Below are positions 9,724 to 20,941 of a stretch of 64,000 bases of DNA, one piece after another; position 1 is the stretch's first letter, and each line of letters starts with the position of its first letter. The DNA is from Ophiobolus disseminans. Its lineage: Eukaryota; Ascomycota; Dothideomycetes; Pleosporales; Phaeosphaeriaceae. Location of the stretch: contig MU006218.1 of NCBI GenBank assembly GCA_010093685.1, positions 1,213,766 through 1,277,765 of the forward strand, read 5' to 3'. The translations under genes were made by a program, and so were the position numbers. The notes under the pieces are model-generated. The model was not told the DNA's origin and searched no databases. It saw only the letters and a program-made list of their open reading frames with translations.

Positions 9724-11091
9724 TGTGCTGCAGGGTGATTGGGGTTGGCGTTGGTGTGGGGATGGCTGAGGGGAGCGCGAGGGCAAAAGTTCGTGATGCT
9801 TGGCACCACATTGCTAGCGTGCCAGGTCCTTAGTCATCGGTCATCTCCTTTTCACGTGCGGCTGTTTCACCCACGTGCAGCACGCTGAACTCGTGACCCA
9901 GTCTCAATGTGCTTGACCCGGTACTCTCCGGCGCACTGCCCTTACAGCAATGCCCGCCGTCACGATACACCAGGATGAGTATGGAACCCAACGGCTGAGC
10001 CTCGTTCCTCCCATGTCGCAGGATGTTGCTATCAAGGGACATGCTTCAGCCATGTGCAATGCCTCCAGCTAAACGCAGTGAAGTAGTCTTAGGGCCAAGC
10101 ACCCCGTGAGTTCACACTAGTGTTTGCAGCAAGATGCAGTTCGCATGAGGAAGTCACATCTGCACCACCAGGTGCTCCGCCTCGTCACAGTGGCTTCGCC
10201 CTCATCCAAGTTACCGGTATGCAAGACTACTACCGGTCACCGACGAGACTTGTCTGGCAGCAGCAGCCTAGACTGTTGCTTCAAGGCACTACCTGTACCC
10301 ATTGGGTGGCCAACCACCACCCCTCCGGCTGAACGGCTCTCCACCTAGCTATCGGCTTGCCATCTGGAGGCACATTCCACGGAGCTGAGGCGTTGCATCG
10401 CGATTCGACTCCCACAATCAGCACCAAGACAACCAAGCAGACGCCCTTTCCTTGAGCTTGTGAGCGATGACTGCTGGCGGAAATCAATTGCACAACATCG
10501 GCGTCGCGCGACAAGATCTGCGTGGACGTCGCGAGACGTTACGAACCCGTTGCTTCGTCATCAACGTGCTTCACGAATGCAAGCAGCGAACCTCTCGTGA
10601 TCGTCGAACTGCTCGAAATATTGTCATCGCCACTTGCGGCGCGGCACATGCATGGGCTATCCCAACTCAGTCCTAATTAATCCATAGATAATCGCTATTC
10701 TTAGAATCTCACGGGCGGGGCACTCCACTGAACCTCCGAGTACGATTGTGCACCGGAGGCAAGCTTCGTAAGACGACCTAGACGACGAATTATCGGAGGC
10801 GCACGTTGTGCGAGGCAAGCTAACGGCAATGGACCACGCAAGCAAGGGCTTGAAACGAGAGATCGTTGCGGTTGCGCATGCTTCGTTGCTGCGAGCTACG
10901 GTTAGGTTACACTACCGGGGTCGCGGCATCGTCGTATTGCATTTGCTGATAATTAGGTCGCGCTCCCATATTGCTAGCGAGAGATCGGCTCACGCTTTTT
11001 CTTTCGGTCCTCTGTTTATCTGACGCTCGCTGGTTTCGTTGTTTGTTGTTAATATTCACACATTGTCATTTGTGTAGAATAATCATTCAAT
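9724..11091. other. Divergent intergenic region, no supported gene
   Basis: These 1368 bases lie between the SF3B1 start and the RING-like gene start, on opposite strands. They must contain both promoters. Short open frames on both strands show no domain or signal peptide. No strong repeat is seen. Confidence 0.45.
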
Positions 11092-12873
11092 ATGGCGGCG
11101 GTGGCACACATGTCCAGCCCGCACGACGTCCACCCACTATTACGACACCCACGCCCAATAACACGAGACTCTGCCAAAGCTCAGCGTATGCTAGGTTTGA
11201 TAGCCGATACTGAGGAAAAATCTAGTGGACTACATCGTGAGAAATCCAAGACCACAAAATGGCTAGAACGGCCAATGTACGCGCATCTGGATCTATCAGA
11301 CGTAGAGTCGGAGAAAGAGGACGTTCACGAGGAAGACAAAAGCGAAGCTGTTTCGAGAAGAAGCGATGACGACGAGGATGCAGATCGTTTGGCCCAATGG
11401 ACAGAACCGGACCGCTCCACATCTTTTAGCTCCGAAGATGCCGAGAAGCTCGACACATCGTTCAACAAGAGGCGCCCGGTGCCACTCAAGAGCCTGCGTC
11501 CCATCTCGTATAACTCACAACATCTATTGTCGCCGGAATGGACTGCTTCACCCACCACAATGAGTCCGAATACTCAGCGCCCACGGCCTTTATCACTACA
11601 GCCTAGCAGCCCTGGTGCACAGCGGAGCAGTTTTTCATCTACCAGTAGTTCGGGATCTGTTCCACGATTCCTACATCCGCAGACATGGCCAGCTCCTGTG
11701 CCACAGCATCAGGGTGGTGGGCGAGTTGACCGACCCGTATCATATCAGCCGCCAAGTTCGTCACTGGATGAGTGCACATGTTCGTCGCTAGGCAGTCCAC
11801 AGGCCATCGAGCGACGCCCTCGCCCAACATCGTTTGCGAACTTCCAACATCGTGACCGCCGGAACAGCAAGATAGCTTCTTCGAGAGGGTTGCGGAATAA
11901 CAGCTATCCCAACTTCTCACGTCCAATCTCAGATCCTCCGAAGGTAGTGCCTGGCGAGAGCATCGAGACTGATGCAGTATACAACCGCTTCGCCAACGTT
12001 GAGGTCGGTCCACCATCCCCCGCGCCCATCCGTGGTGCTCTTGATGGATTCGAGATCAGCAATGCAAAGAGCAGGGATGAGAAGAAGTCGAAGCACAGGT
12101 GGTCGACGATACCGTCAACGTTGAAGAACTTTACGATGAGACGGTCATCTACTACTGCCCAAGACCAGACCGCGGACTCGAACATCGACAACCTCCGTCG
12201 GATGAACCTCACTGAAGAAAACCTACGGTATGCGGGCGATGCGAACCGCACCATTGTTACCTCCAATCCTGCGAAGCCGGGCGGAACCCTACTCCCAACC
12301 CCATCCTACTCGCCGCTCGACTTCAAGCACCCCTTTATCGAAGCAGGTCTGCCACCTCCGTTCGCACCGTGGGCAAATGCACCGCCAAGCCCGGCACTCA
12401 CCCATGACAAACGTCGAGGCAGCGAGATGTCGCTATCACCTACAAGGCAGCGGCAGTCACGTCTCTCGGTCGAGAACATCGTTATAAGCCGTCCAGTGTC
12501 AATGCACTCTCGCAACAGCAGCTCGGGTATGCCTTCGCCCGGCCGACAAATGCCGCCATCTCATATGCAAATGAACTACCCAGCCAGCCCACGACCCGGA
12601 TCGTCACGACGCGGCACGCCATCTCTGGAGCGAACGTGCATCATATGCAAGACGACGAAAGAGCCAACGGCTTTTATCACGCGACGGATCGCAGCCAACT
12701 GTTGGCACGAGCCGGCAACGTGCTATCAGTGTCTCCAGGCGCACATCGAGAAGTGTGTCACTACGCAGGGCTGGGAGCAATGTACTTGTCCGGAGTGTGG
12801 GGAGCGGCTGACGTATGAAGATATGGGCGCTTTTGCTGATGATGACAACACGTCTGTGAGGTGGGAGGATTGA
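11092..12873 (+). CDS. Protein with C-terminal RING-like zinc domain
   Basis: A single exon of 593 residues from ATG at 11092. Residues 1-510 are Ser/Pro-rich and predicted disordered, with an acidic patch near 70-100 (SEKEDVHEED). Residues 514-573 form a Cys/His-rich module: CIIC, then CWHEPATCYQC, then C and CTCPEC. The spacing resembles a RING or related cross-brace zinc fold, suggesting a ubiquitin-ligase-like or protein-binding role. I do not recognise a named family, and the module could be a non-RING zinc ribbon. Ser/Pro-rich fungal proteins with a small C-terminal zinc module are common and mostly uncharacterised. The start is the only ATG near the frame opening. Confidence that it is a gene is high; for the function it is low. 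Confidence 0.8.
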   Translation: MAAVAHMSSPHDVHPLLRHPRPITRDSAKAQRMLGLIADTEEKSSGLHREKSKTTKWLERPMYAHLDLSDVESEKEDVHEEDKSEAVSRRSDDDEDADRLAQWTEPDRSTSFSSEDAEKLDTSFNKRRPVPLKSLRPISYNSQHLLSPEWTASPTTMSPNTQRPRPLSLQPSSPGAQRSSFSSTSSSGSVPRFLHPQTWPAPVPQHQGGGRVDRPVSYQPPSSSLDECTCSSLGSPQAIERRPRPTSFANFQHRDRRNSKIASSRGLRNNSYPNFSRPISDPPKVVPGESIETDAVYNRFANVEVGPPSPAPIRGALDGFEISNAKSRDEKKSKHRWSTIPSTLKNFTMRRSSTTAQDQTADSNIDNLRRMNLTEENLRYAGDANRTIVTSNPAKPGGTLLPTPSYSPLDFKHPFIEAGLPPPFAPWANAPPSPALTHDKRRGSEMSLSPTRQRQSRLSVENIVISRPVSMHSRNSSSGMPSPGRQMPPSHMQMNYPASPRPGSSRRGTPSLERTCIICKTTKEPTAFITRRIAANCWHEPATCYQCLQAHIEKCVTTQGWEQCTCPECGERLTYEDMGAFADDDNTSVRWED

Positions 12874-14824
12874 AGTTGAGTGGAGAAGGAGTCTGAGAAT
12901 ATTCATAACCAAACAACATCTAGCGTCCCCGCCACGCCTACCAGCAGGGTTGTCTGATGAAGATGCAGAGCAATCTGAAGACGAGAATGATTAAGAGCAC
13001 AATGCCGAGCCAGGATGTGGGGAGCAGGGATTGTACCAGCGAGCACAGTATTCTTGACTTGCTGGGCAGAGCGGATGGTAGTGGGAAGGAAGTGAGCGAG
13101 AAGGAAGAGTAAGGAGACGGGCGACTGTGGAGCGACAACGAGCTTTGAATTAGACACCCTACTGCGCATGCATCGCACCAACATATGTAATGTTTACAAT
13201 CATAATGCAATTGAGGTGAAAGAATATGATCGCTTGTTCAAGCTCAAATGTGTTGCGCTCATGTTAAGCTACAGAAAAATTGCGCCGTGTCGATCGGGTT
13301 AGAACGCAACATAGGACAAAGCCATGCGGAGACCGTGATAGCTTCACTTGGAGAGTATTTTACTGTATAATGGCATATGCTCTTCATACATACATACATA
13401 CATCACGGCGCCAAAATAGCATCCATCGTGCTAGCAAATTGTCTGCCCCCACAACCGTTTGTACAGCGTAATGCCTGACAGCGCAGTGTGAGCACTCGTA
13501 CAGGGCTCGCACAGTATCCCACCCAGAGCATCTGAGCATCGCCGTAGTTCAAACGCCGCAAGCAATCGCGTGTGCAAACATGGCTTCAGCAGCTGGGCAG
13601 GTGATCCAACCGCCGACACGGTCCTGCGTGTCCCTTCAGACTATGGTATAAGCAAACTCTAACCGAGCGCTATGTTTGTGTCCTGTGCGTAGGAGTGCGG
13701 TGGTGTGTTGGGCTTGGGCTTGGGCGGGCGAGGCGCGATGCGATCGTGGAGGTTGGAGAAACGCGACGTCGACCGCCTCGACGTCGTGCCGTATGTGCAT
13801 CCTCGAGGCCACGGGGAGAGCGAAACCTCGCCGAGTGTTGCGTTTCTCTCGTGAAGGTGAGACTAGTATGTTACGAAGCGCGCAGACGGAGCGAGGCGTG
13901 GTTTGTGGACCTGCAAGAAGTCATGTCAGGCAGCACGCCCGTACACCTGGGCAAGCCCAGGTATACCCTTAAAAATCAAACCGCTTCCACCCTCGGCCTC
14001 CATTTGGCACTCATTGAGACAAGCATGAAGATACTGTGGTGGCCGGAAGGCCTGCCTAGTATGTCAGCTCTGCCTGGCTGAAGGTCTGTGCCCAACGGCG
14101 CGCACAAAGCAGGGCCTGGCAATATTGCGCAAGAGGAAGTGGGCGAGTACGCGGCGCTGGTGAACACATGGCTACACTACTTGTTCTCTGCTGTGTGGAG
14201 CTCTTGTGTAGCAAATCTGGACATCGCTCGAGGAACGGTTGGGTCGTGATGTCGGGACATGAGGCGGTATAGAGCATCGCGACAGTATGAGCTCGCCATC
14301 GTGTGTCGGCCCTTCACCATCAGCAGAATCATAGCAGAGGCAGCAGCACAGTTCACCAGCGGTATCCTCAACAACGACCTCAAACTTCTTCTTCAACCGC
14401 TTACCGAAAGGCTTGCGCGTCAACGAAAAAGGTGGCACGAAGTGCAGTCCAGCAAAAATTGCCCCGCTGAAGCCCCCGAAGGAGATTCAATCCAAGACCT
14501 GTCCGCGCTGTGCAATGCAGCAGATCCTGAATGATCGACTGAAAGCTTGAGCTCAGTGATCGCAAGAAGGTAAGTATGCGGAATGGAGGAGAGGACGAGG
14601 GTCGGCTCGGTTTTATGCTCGCGGGCGGCCAAGGCGCTAGCGTATTCACGTGACCCAGTGCTGAGTCATGCGAACGTGCATTGACCGTGCGTTGACCGTG
14701 CGCCGGGGTTTGCCCGGCGCCGGGGCGGTGAGTTTTGCTGTGAGGAATACCCCAAGTTCAGTGAAATAGATTTTGTCTCATTACCCAAGTAGGAATGTTC
14801 GTTGCGCAAGAAAGTCGCTACACA
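12874..14824. other. Intergenic region with no recognised gene
   Basis: These 1951 bases lie between the RING-like gene and the first HET pseudogene. Overlapping open stretches occur at 14170-14540 in several frames on both strands. One plus-strand stretch ends in a CPRC motif but has no ATG. None matches a family I know. A CATA tandem repeat lies at 13385-13403, and the segment 14680-14740 is GC-rich with two copies of a short TTGACCGTGCG-like unit. Confidence 0.4.
13385..13403 (+). repeat. CATA microsatellite
   Basis: Just under five tandem copies of the tetranucleotide CATA. It is an intergenic simple repeat with no functional sign. Confidence 0.8.
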
Positions 14825-17340
14825 CTACACTAAACATATTTTTTTTTTCGACTCTTCGAGTTTCAAATCTCGCTGCGCCTGACCATCCGCATGGTTCGAT
14901 AGTTTCGTGATTCCAATACGCCTGAATCCGCGATATGGCCAGGCTTCACTGTATAACGTCGCGTTCTGAGGCTTGAAACTAATGTACTCCTCGTATTTGA
15001 GCAGCAGACAGTACAAGTAGCGAACCGCCTTTCGAACCGTTCTCTCGCCGTAGGCCGCTGGCATGCAATACAATTGCGCATTTTGTTCGAAGACGTCGGC
15101 GTCGGACTCGGGTGCATCCAAACACAAGTTCTTGTGTTCGACAGTTTTATCAAGGACAGGTTCGGACAATCACCAGCTGTAAGCTAGACTGCTGGACCCA
15201 CCCAATCTTTTCAACACGATGCGACGCAGGTAGCGCGGTTTAAGCAGGAGTTGGCCTTCTAAAACACTCCCAAACCAGTTCCCGGCGTCACCTAACTCGA
15301 TCTTGTGGTCTACAACCTGAAAGAGTAGCTCATCGTCCGGAAGAGATTCTTCGCTGCAGGTGCTATCATGTTGTATCTCTTGACGTGTAGAGAAATGTGC
15401 TCGCGTTCGGGAGCTCGGAGGTGCGACTATGTCTATGTCCATGGCACCAGCCTGTGTATCCTCATCAACAGAGCGCGGGTGCCTCTGCTGATTACGGCCG
15501 GCCCCGTAATCCGTCATCTCGCCGTATGTAATCCCATATGGAGTGTCGATTGATGCCCACGAGAACGAGGGTGCTTTCGCAGCGATACGGCGGGCAGGGT
15601 TGTGGAATATCCCGTCCTGATAGACTTCATTGACTTGCCAAAGCAGTTGGCTCTCTAGGCAATAAGCCACATCCCAGCGATATGCGCATTATTGCTGCCA
15701 AAGGTACGATGGAACATCTTAGCGATGCCGGAGAGGGCAATAAGCCTGTCACTTGGTACTGTGAGGTGTGTGCGAGAATATGCTTCCACAAGCCGCTTCC
15801 AGTGCTCGGAAGTACATAAGTCCTTCATAGTGTGGTCTGGATCCGTGAGTCATCTCAGTCTGCTTTTTCGTAAGGCGTATCCTGCCTCTTCAGAAACGTC
15901 TTTTAGCCCGCCAGCACCAGGGACGTGTTTACTCGGTTCTGGTTGTCATTCTGCATCTTTGAACTCCCGACACTCCCTAGATGTTGGTGTATCAAGTCAG
16001 TCTTTTGTTGCATATGCAGCTGGAAAGGGATGTTGCGTACCAGGCAATTTGGTTGTGGCAGAAGTGAAGGACACGGGGAGAGGAGAAGCGCTCCTGGAGA
16101 ACCCAGGCCCGTTTGTGGATTGGAGCTTGCTCTACCAGCTCGTCCCATGAGGAATTATCGAATAAGATGCATCTCGTAAGTTCATCTTTTGTAGATCCAC
16201 TTCTCGTTGAGCCGGTCAGATTTGTTCCTATATAATTGACGTTGATCTCGTCTTCCCACAGATGCTCAGGTCGGCGTCCATAGAACAGTCCTTGACGCCC
16301 ATCCAACGCTGCAGTCGCAGAGATGTTGAGAAAGGACTCAGAATAAATCTGGTCCATGTGCCGAATTTGTGCAAACCAGTCCATTTGAGCTCCCTCACTT
16401 TCAGCGATTGAGCTAGAGGTCGTTTGCATGACACATAAGCTATCAATCCATATGAACCCAACATTCTTGAGTGTGCACGCGAATAACAGTGCATCTCAGA
16501 ATGATTTCGACAGATCCTTGAGCTTGATGCCTTCCTCTCTGAACCGTCGCTCGGTTTTGCTGCTGAGTTTGAGTTGGCGCTGTACGCTTTTCGGTTTTTC
16601 CCAACAATGGCTAAGTGTTACATAGCGATAATCCTCTCTTTCCCGTTTACTGGCCTTGTGGTCATGATCATTTCTCGATCTCATCGACACCATCAATTTG
16701 CCATCTCGCAACTGCTGGCTGCACAGGCTGTTTGGTTCAATCAAACGTACTCTTGTGTGGTCAAGGTGTCCATGCTCCGATGATAGGGTTAGGCCGTCTC
16801 GTCCTCGAAGTCGGACTTCTTCGCGATCTTCTAGGTCTAGAAGTCGCTGAGGATACCACTTTTGTTTTCTTTCCCACAAGTCCGCACAGGTGCATTTTTC
16901 GATCCAGCTTTGTACAACCTCGAGGGCTTCATCTGATGAGGTTCTGAACGATCGTGGCGTCCGCAGTTGGCGCACCTTTGCATCTAGCAAGGTCAGCTAC
17001 TACTCGTATAGACCAAACGGGAGATATTACCTGTTTCTCTAAGCAGAAACATTCTCGAGTACTTCTTGTTCGATTCAAGTACTAATTCGAATCTCTTGTG
17101 CTCTTCTTGGGGTTTGGAGACCATTCGAAGAGTGGCGTGAACCGAGATTGGCCAGCCTTCTAAAAGATCAACATCTTGTCGTATAATGTTTACCAGCACT
17201 GTGCAAATCGAGCACTCTGCTTCTCTTGAACGTCTCAAAGTCGTGGTGGAATTGTGGTGTTCGAATCGCAGCTCACGACCACCGGTTCTTACGTCTCCTC
17301 GTCCACCCCTCAGCACGCCGACGCATATCTTGCACAGCAT
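14825..17340 (-). pseudogene. HET-domain (heterokaryon incompatibility) pseudogene
   Basis: Three exons can be traced by comparison with the adjacent paralogue: 17340-17031, 16983-16041 and 15976-14825. The introns are 17030-16984 (AGCTGACC branch) and 16040-15977 (CTGAC branch, CTAG end). Exon 1 is 310 bases, identical in length to exon 1 of the paralogue. The HET core is visible: RYVTLSHCWEKP, GFIWIDSLCV, and SATAALDGRQGLFYGRRP. The frame is broken by TGA codons after SKSF (16498-16496), after KDAE, after KSRLR and after SLAYSW (15172-15170). A one-base deletion lies near 15670, between GMW and CLESQLLW. HET proteins trigger incompatibility cell death after fusion of unlike hyphae; this copy cannot make one. 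The start is the ATG at 17340, before the LCKIC motif. Confidence 0.85.
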
Positions 17341-17847
17341 GTTGCTTAGATCAGCCAATGAGCAATATCAAGAAGAGACAACTACTCGTGGTTTTCGTGT
17401 GGTCGTAGAATTGTATCAAGGACTGAACCGGGAAGGGAAAATCAGGAACAACTGAAAAAAATTCGGGCGGGTGGTCTACCGTAGTCTATGCTTCCAAAGT
17501 TAGCATGGCCGAGTAGCAGCGGTGCCTAGGTGGCAGAGCTTGGGACCTCAGAACCCCGATTGGGGGGCGGCAACACCCTCAAGATACACATAGTACTCAC
17601 AACATACGCGCTTTATATTGCTCTCATTATTACCTTGGATGGCGCGCTTTGCTTTCGTACTTGCAATCAGAGAAGTAATGAGAGACGTTCGCGGATCAGT
17701 TGGTGTCGTGGTCCCCTTTCCCTGCTGTTTGCAACGCACAGGCAATCACGTCGCTGTGGTATGGATATCATTTCATTTCAGTGACGTAGGTTATGCTTCG
17801 CTTTCAAAGCTTTCTGAAGGGATCCGCTTTACCAAATATCCCATACT
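17341..17847. other. Spacer between tandem HET genes
   Basis: These 507 bases separate the downstream HET pseudogene from the 3' end of the upstream HET gene. They should include the promoter of the former. A stretch near 17502 resembles a tRNA A box but lacks a matching B box or stems. No gene is supported. Confidence 0.45.
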
Positions 17848-20233
17848 CTACATCAAGCATATAATCTCGTTCGCGTCTTGGGCTTTCAGCTCTTTCTGTC
17901 CTTTCCCATCCACCCAACTTGAGAGCTTGGTGAGCCCGAAACGACTGAAAACTCGGTACAATCCTTGATGTTTTAACCTTGCGCCATTGCGCACTTTAGG
18001 AAACATGCCCAGCCCCTCGAATTTTAAAAGCAAGCAGTACAGGTGTTCATCTCCAATCGGGACAGTTCTTTCACCATACGCTGCAGGCATGACGAACAGC
18101 TCTGCGCCCTCTTGGTAGACTTCTGTGTCGGAATCTGGAGCGTCGAAGTAATTGTTGCCGAACTGCCACCGCGATCGCTTCTCGAGCGACGTACGAGGAT
18201 GGAGGCACCAACGGTACGAACATTTGTGCTCTTCTGGCATACGTACAAGCTCAATACGTCGTAAATATTGAGGTCGGAGAAGAAGCTGTCCGTTGGTAAC
18301 CATGCCAAAGGGGTTCTGGGCATCGAACAGCGTAATGCTATGGTCCAAGATCTTGAAGAAGAGCTCTGGATCTGGTTTGGGTGCTTGAAGCGCAGTATCT
18401 AGATACTCCATGGAGTTGTCCGCTAGCTCTGGAGTCTTGGTGGGTGTTACTCCAATCCACCCACGCACCTCACTGCGCAACACCATGTCATCGCATTCGA
18501 CGGCACGGTCTTCATTCAAGGTCGGTACAACTCCATAGTCGGTAGTGTCTCCATAAGTAATTCCATACGGGGTACAGACCGCGGCCCACGAAAACGATGG
18601 TGCTCTCTCCTCGTAGCGTTTCGACGGGTTGTGAAATTGATCGCCTCGATATTCCTCATTAACACACCACAACAGCTGGCTTTCTAGATTCCTACTCCAC
18701 AAGCCCGCAACGTATTGCAGATTTGTACTTGTTGAGAAGAGATGTTTTTGGAAGTGTCGAGCAATGCCAGTAAGCGCCATAAACACGTCGGAAGGATAAG
18801 AAAGATCCGTTCGCGAATATCCTTCGACCATTCTTTTCCACAACTCGAACACGTACAGATCCTGCATTCCGACGTCTGGATCAGGCAATTCATCGAGACA
18901 AATGTCACGGCTTCTCATTCCCGCGCTCGTGGTAAGGTCTTTCGTGCGCCCATGAGGAGCCATGCCACGTAGGTCTGCTTTCAGCGATGTCACGGCTTCT
19001 GGGAAGCATTCAGCATCGTCAAATTTTGAGCACTCCCATGCAATCTGATCGTGGCAGAAGTGTAAGACCCGGGGTGCTAGCAGACGCTCCTGGACGACCC
19101 AGGTGCGTGTATTGATTGGCGCTTGATCGACTAGCTCTAACCAGACGGAGGCGTTGACGATTTTACATCTAGTAAAGTCACCAGTTAATGGATTATCCGG
19201 CTTGGGAAAGTACACGTCCACAACATCTTCTTGAAGAAATTCGGGTATCCGATTGCGAAACAAGCCTCCATGACCGTCTTCAGAGGCAGTGGCAGACATG
19301 TTGAGGTAAGCTTTGCGGTACACCTTATCCATAAATCTGCTTTGCTCGAACCAGTCCGTTAACTGCTCATCTGTGTTGTAACCAGGGCCTTTGATTGGCT
19401 GTCTAATGCACAAGCTATCTATCTACAAAAAGCGGACTTGATCTAGCTTGTGAGCGAAAAGGAGGGCGTGTCGGAAGGTGTTTGGAAATTCTTCAAGTTC
19501 AATCCCGTCATTCATGAAACGTGCCATGGTAAGGTCCGTCAGTGTAAGCGGAGTGTATCCTTCGCGAGGTTTGCCCCAACAATGACTTAACGTGACATAT
19601 CGGTAGTTGGCATGCTTGTATACAGGCGTGCTTCCCAGCATCGTCTTTTCTCGCATGAGATCACTAGATTCGACCAAGCGCACTTTAGCCCGATCCTTAT
19701 TGCCATTGGTGCAGCGAAGCTCTTCGAGGTCCAGAAGTCGTCTCGGGTACCACTTCTTCCCTGGCTCTTTCCAAGCATCTGCGCATCGACATGCATTTAT
19801 CCATCTCTGCGCAACGTGAAGTACACCATCCGAAGACGTGCTAGACGAGCCTCCAGATCTTGAGGGATGTTTTGTGCCTGCAAGTGTCAAAAGTCTTCCG
19901 AGTCGTTAAAGTAAGTCGCTTACTCGTCTCAGTCAGTATAAATGTGCACTTGAAAACACGCTCAAGGGTGAACTCGAGAGAGAAACGGACACGTTTTCCG
20001 GGCTCCACAGGGATCTTTTGAAGCAGTGCTCGAAGAGTGATAGGGTTATCTTCCGTAAGCCTCATCGTTGGCTCGAGGTGCTTCGCAAGTGTCATGCAAA
20101 TTGAGCATCCCACGTCTGCAGATTGGCGGAGTGTTGTCGTGGACATGTGATGATCGAAGGTTTGCCTGAGGCTACCATGCATGGCTAGGCCCTTGTTCCT
20201 GTGCAGCATATCGAAACACTTCGTGCAAACCAT
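17848..20233 (-). pseudogene. HET-domain gene interrupted by one in-frame stop codon
   Basis: Two exons (20233-19924 and 19877-17848, with an intron 19923-19878, GTAAGC to GCAG) give 2340 bases, or 779 residues if the internal stop were read through. The N-terminus has two CxxC pairs (MVCTKC, CSIC). The HET domain follows: YRYVTLSHCWGKP, FPNTFRHALLF, IDSLCIRQ and NMSATASEDGHGGLF. The C-terminal half has the SFSWAAVCTPYGITYG segment shared with the neighbour. A TAG at 19425-19423 (codon 255) sits exactly where HET proteins have the Trp of WIDSLC. Everything else is intact. The change TGG to TAG on the coding strand is C to T in a CpA context on the plus strand, the signature of repeat-induced point mutation (RIP). 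It could also be an allele-specific null or a sequencing error. Confidence 0.85.
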
Positions 20234-20941
20234 GTTGTTCTCGTAGAAGATACAGCCGTGTGGGTACGATCCTTTTCTTCGATTTTCAGATTAAAGGAAG
20301 CAAACGTGCTCAGACTCTGAAACATGGTAGGACCATTGCCCATGATGTCGACGGTGGAGATGGGATTATGTGGGCGTTAAGTGACTGTGCCTCATAGGCT
20401 GTGTAAGCGCCGACTCTCCAGCTCAGCTCGCGATCTTTTCTTTTTGTTCGTATGAATCGAGCACCGTTATTGTTGAACTGTCAATAGCTGCTCTTACGGA
20501 ATTACCGCGCTTTTTCACTTCCGATGCGGCTCGGGTCGTTTTGGTTTCACACAGCAGTCATGCTAGAGCCTAGATGTTATCGCATCATAATAATATATTG
20601 GACAACTTACCAAGGATGCTATGTATACCTCCAGGCAGCGCTATCACCCATCTTTCATCGTGCGCACTTGTGTACTTATGGTAAAAACAGGAAGCACGAA
20701 AACCCTGACGAATTTTGCACTTGCGGCCACCACGGCGTTTAACGTGTGAGTAATAGAAACGCCAGTGGAAGCTCTTTGGTGTAATTGAGTTGCGCAGAAC
20801 TGAGTTGAGAGTTGAGAGTGCCCGAGGCTCGTCGCCTACGGTAAGGAATGAGTAGAGACGATACCTGCTTGTAGATCCTGTTTTAGCTGTAGGGATGTCC
20901 AGGCTCTACCATCTCACTTCGACCCCTCAAGAAAAAAGCGT
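20234..20941. other. Intergenic region, no gene seen
   Basis: These 708 bases lie between the HET gene start and the TEL2 stop codon; both genes are on the minus strand. They should hold the HET promoter and the TEL2 3' region. A short AT-rich patch lies near 20580-20610. Confidence 0.45.

Noticed and set aside
12938..13210. Minus-strand open frame ending in a hydrophobic helix
   Set aside because: No ATG in the frame, and the N-terminal part is a Ser-rich translation of pyrimidine-rich DNA.
14170..14540. Overlapping open stretches, one with a CPRC motif
   Set aside because: Three frames on both strands all look open, none has ATG plus a recognisable domain, and no splice links them.
17500..17590. 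tRNA-like fragment with TGGCCGAGTAGC
   Set aside because: Resembles the A box of tRNA-Leu/Ser, but no B box, acceptor stem or T stem can be found.
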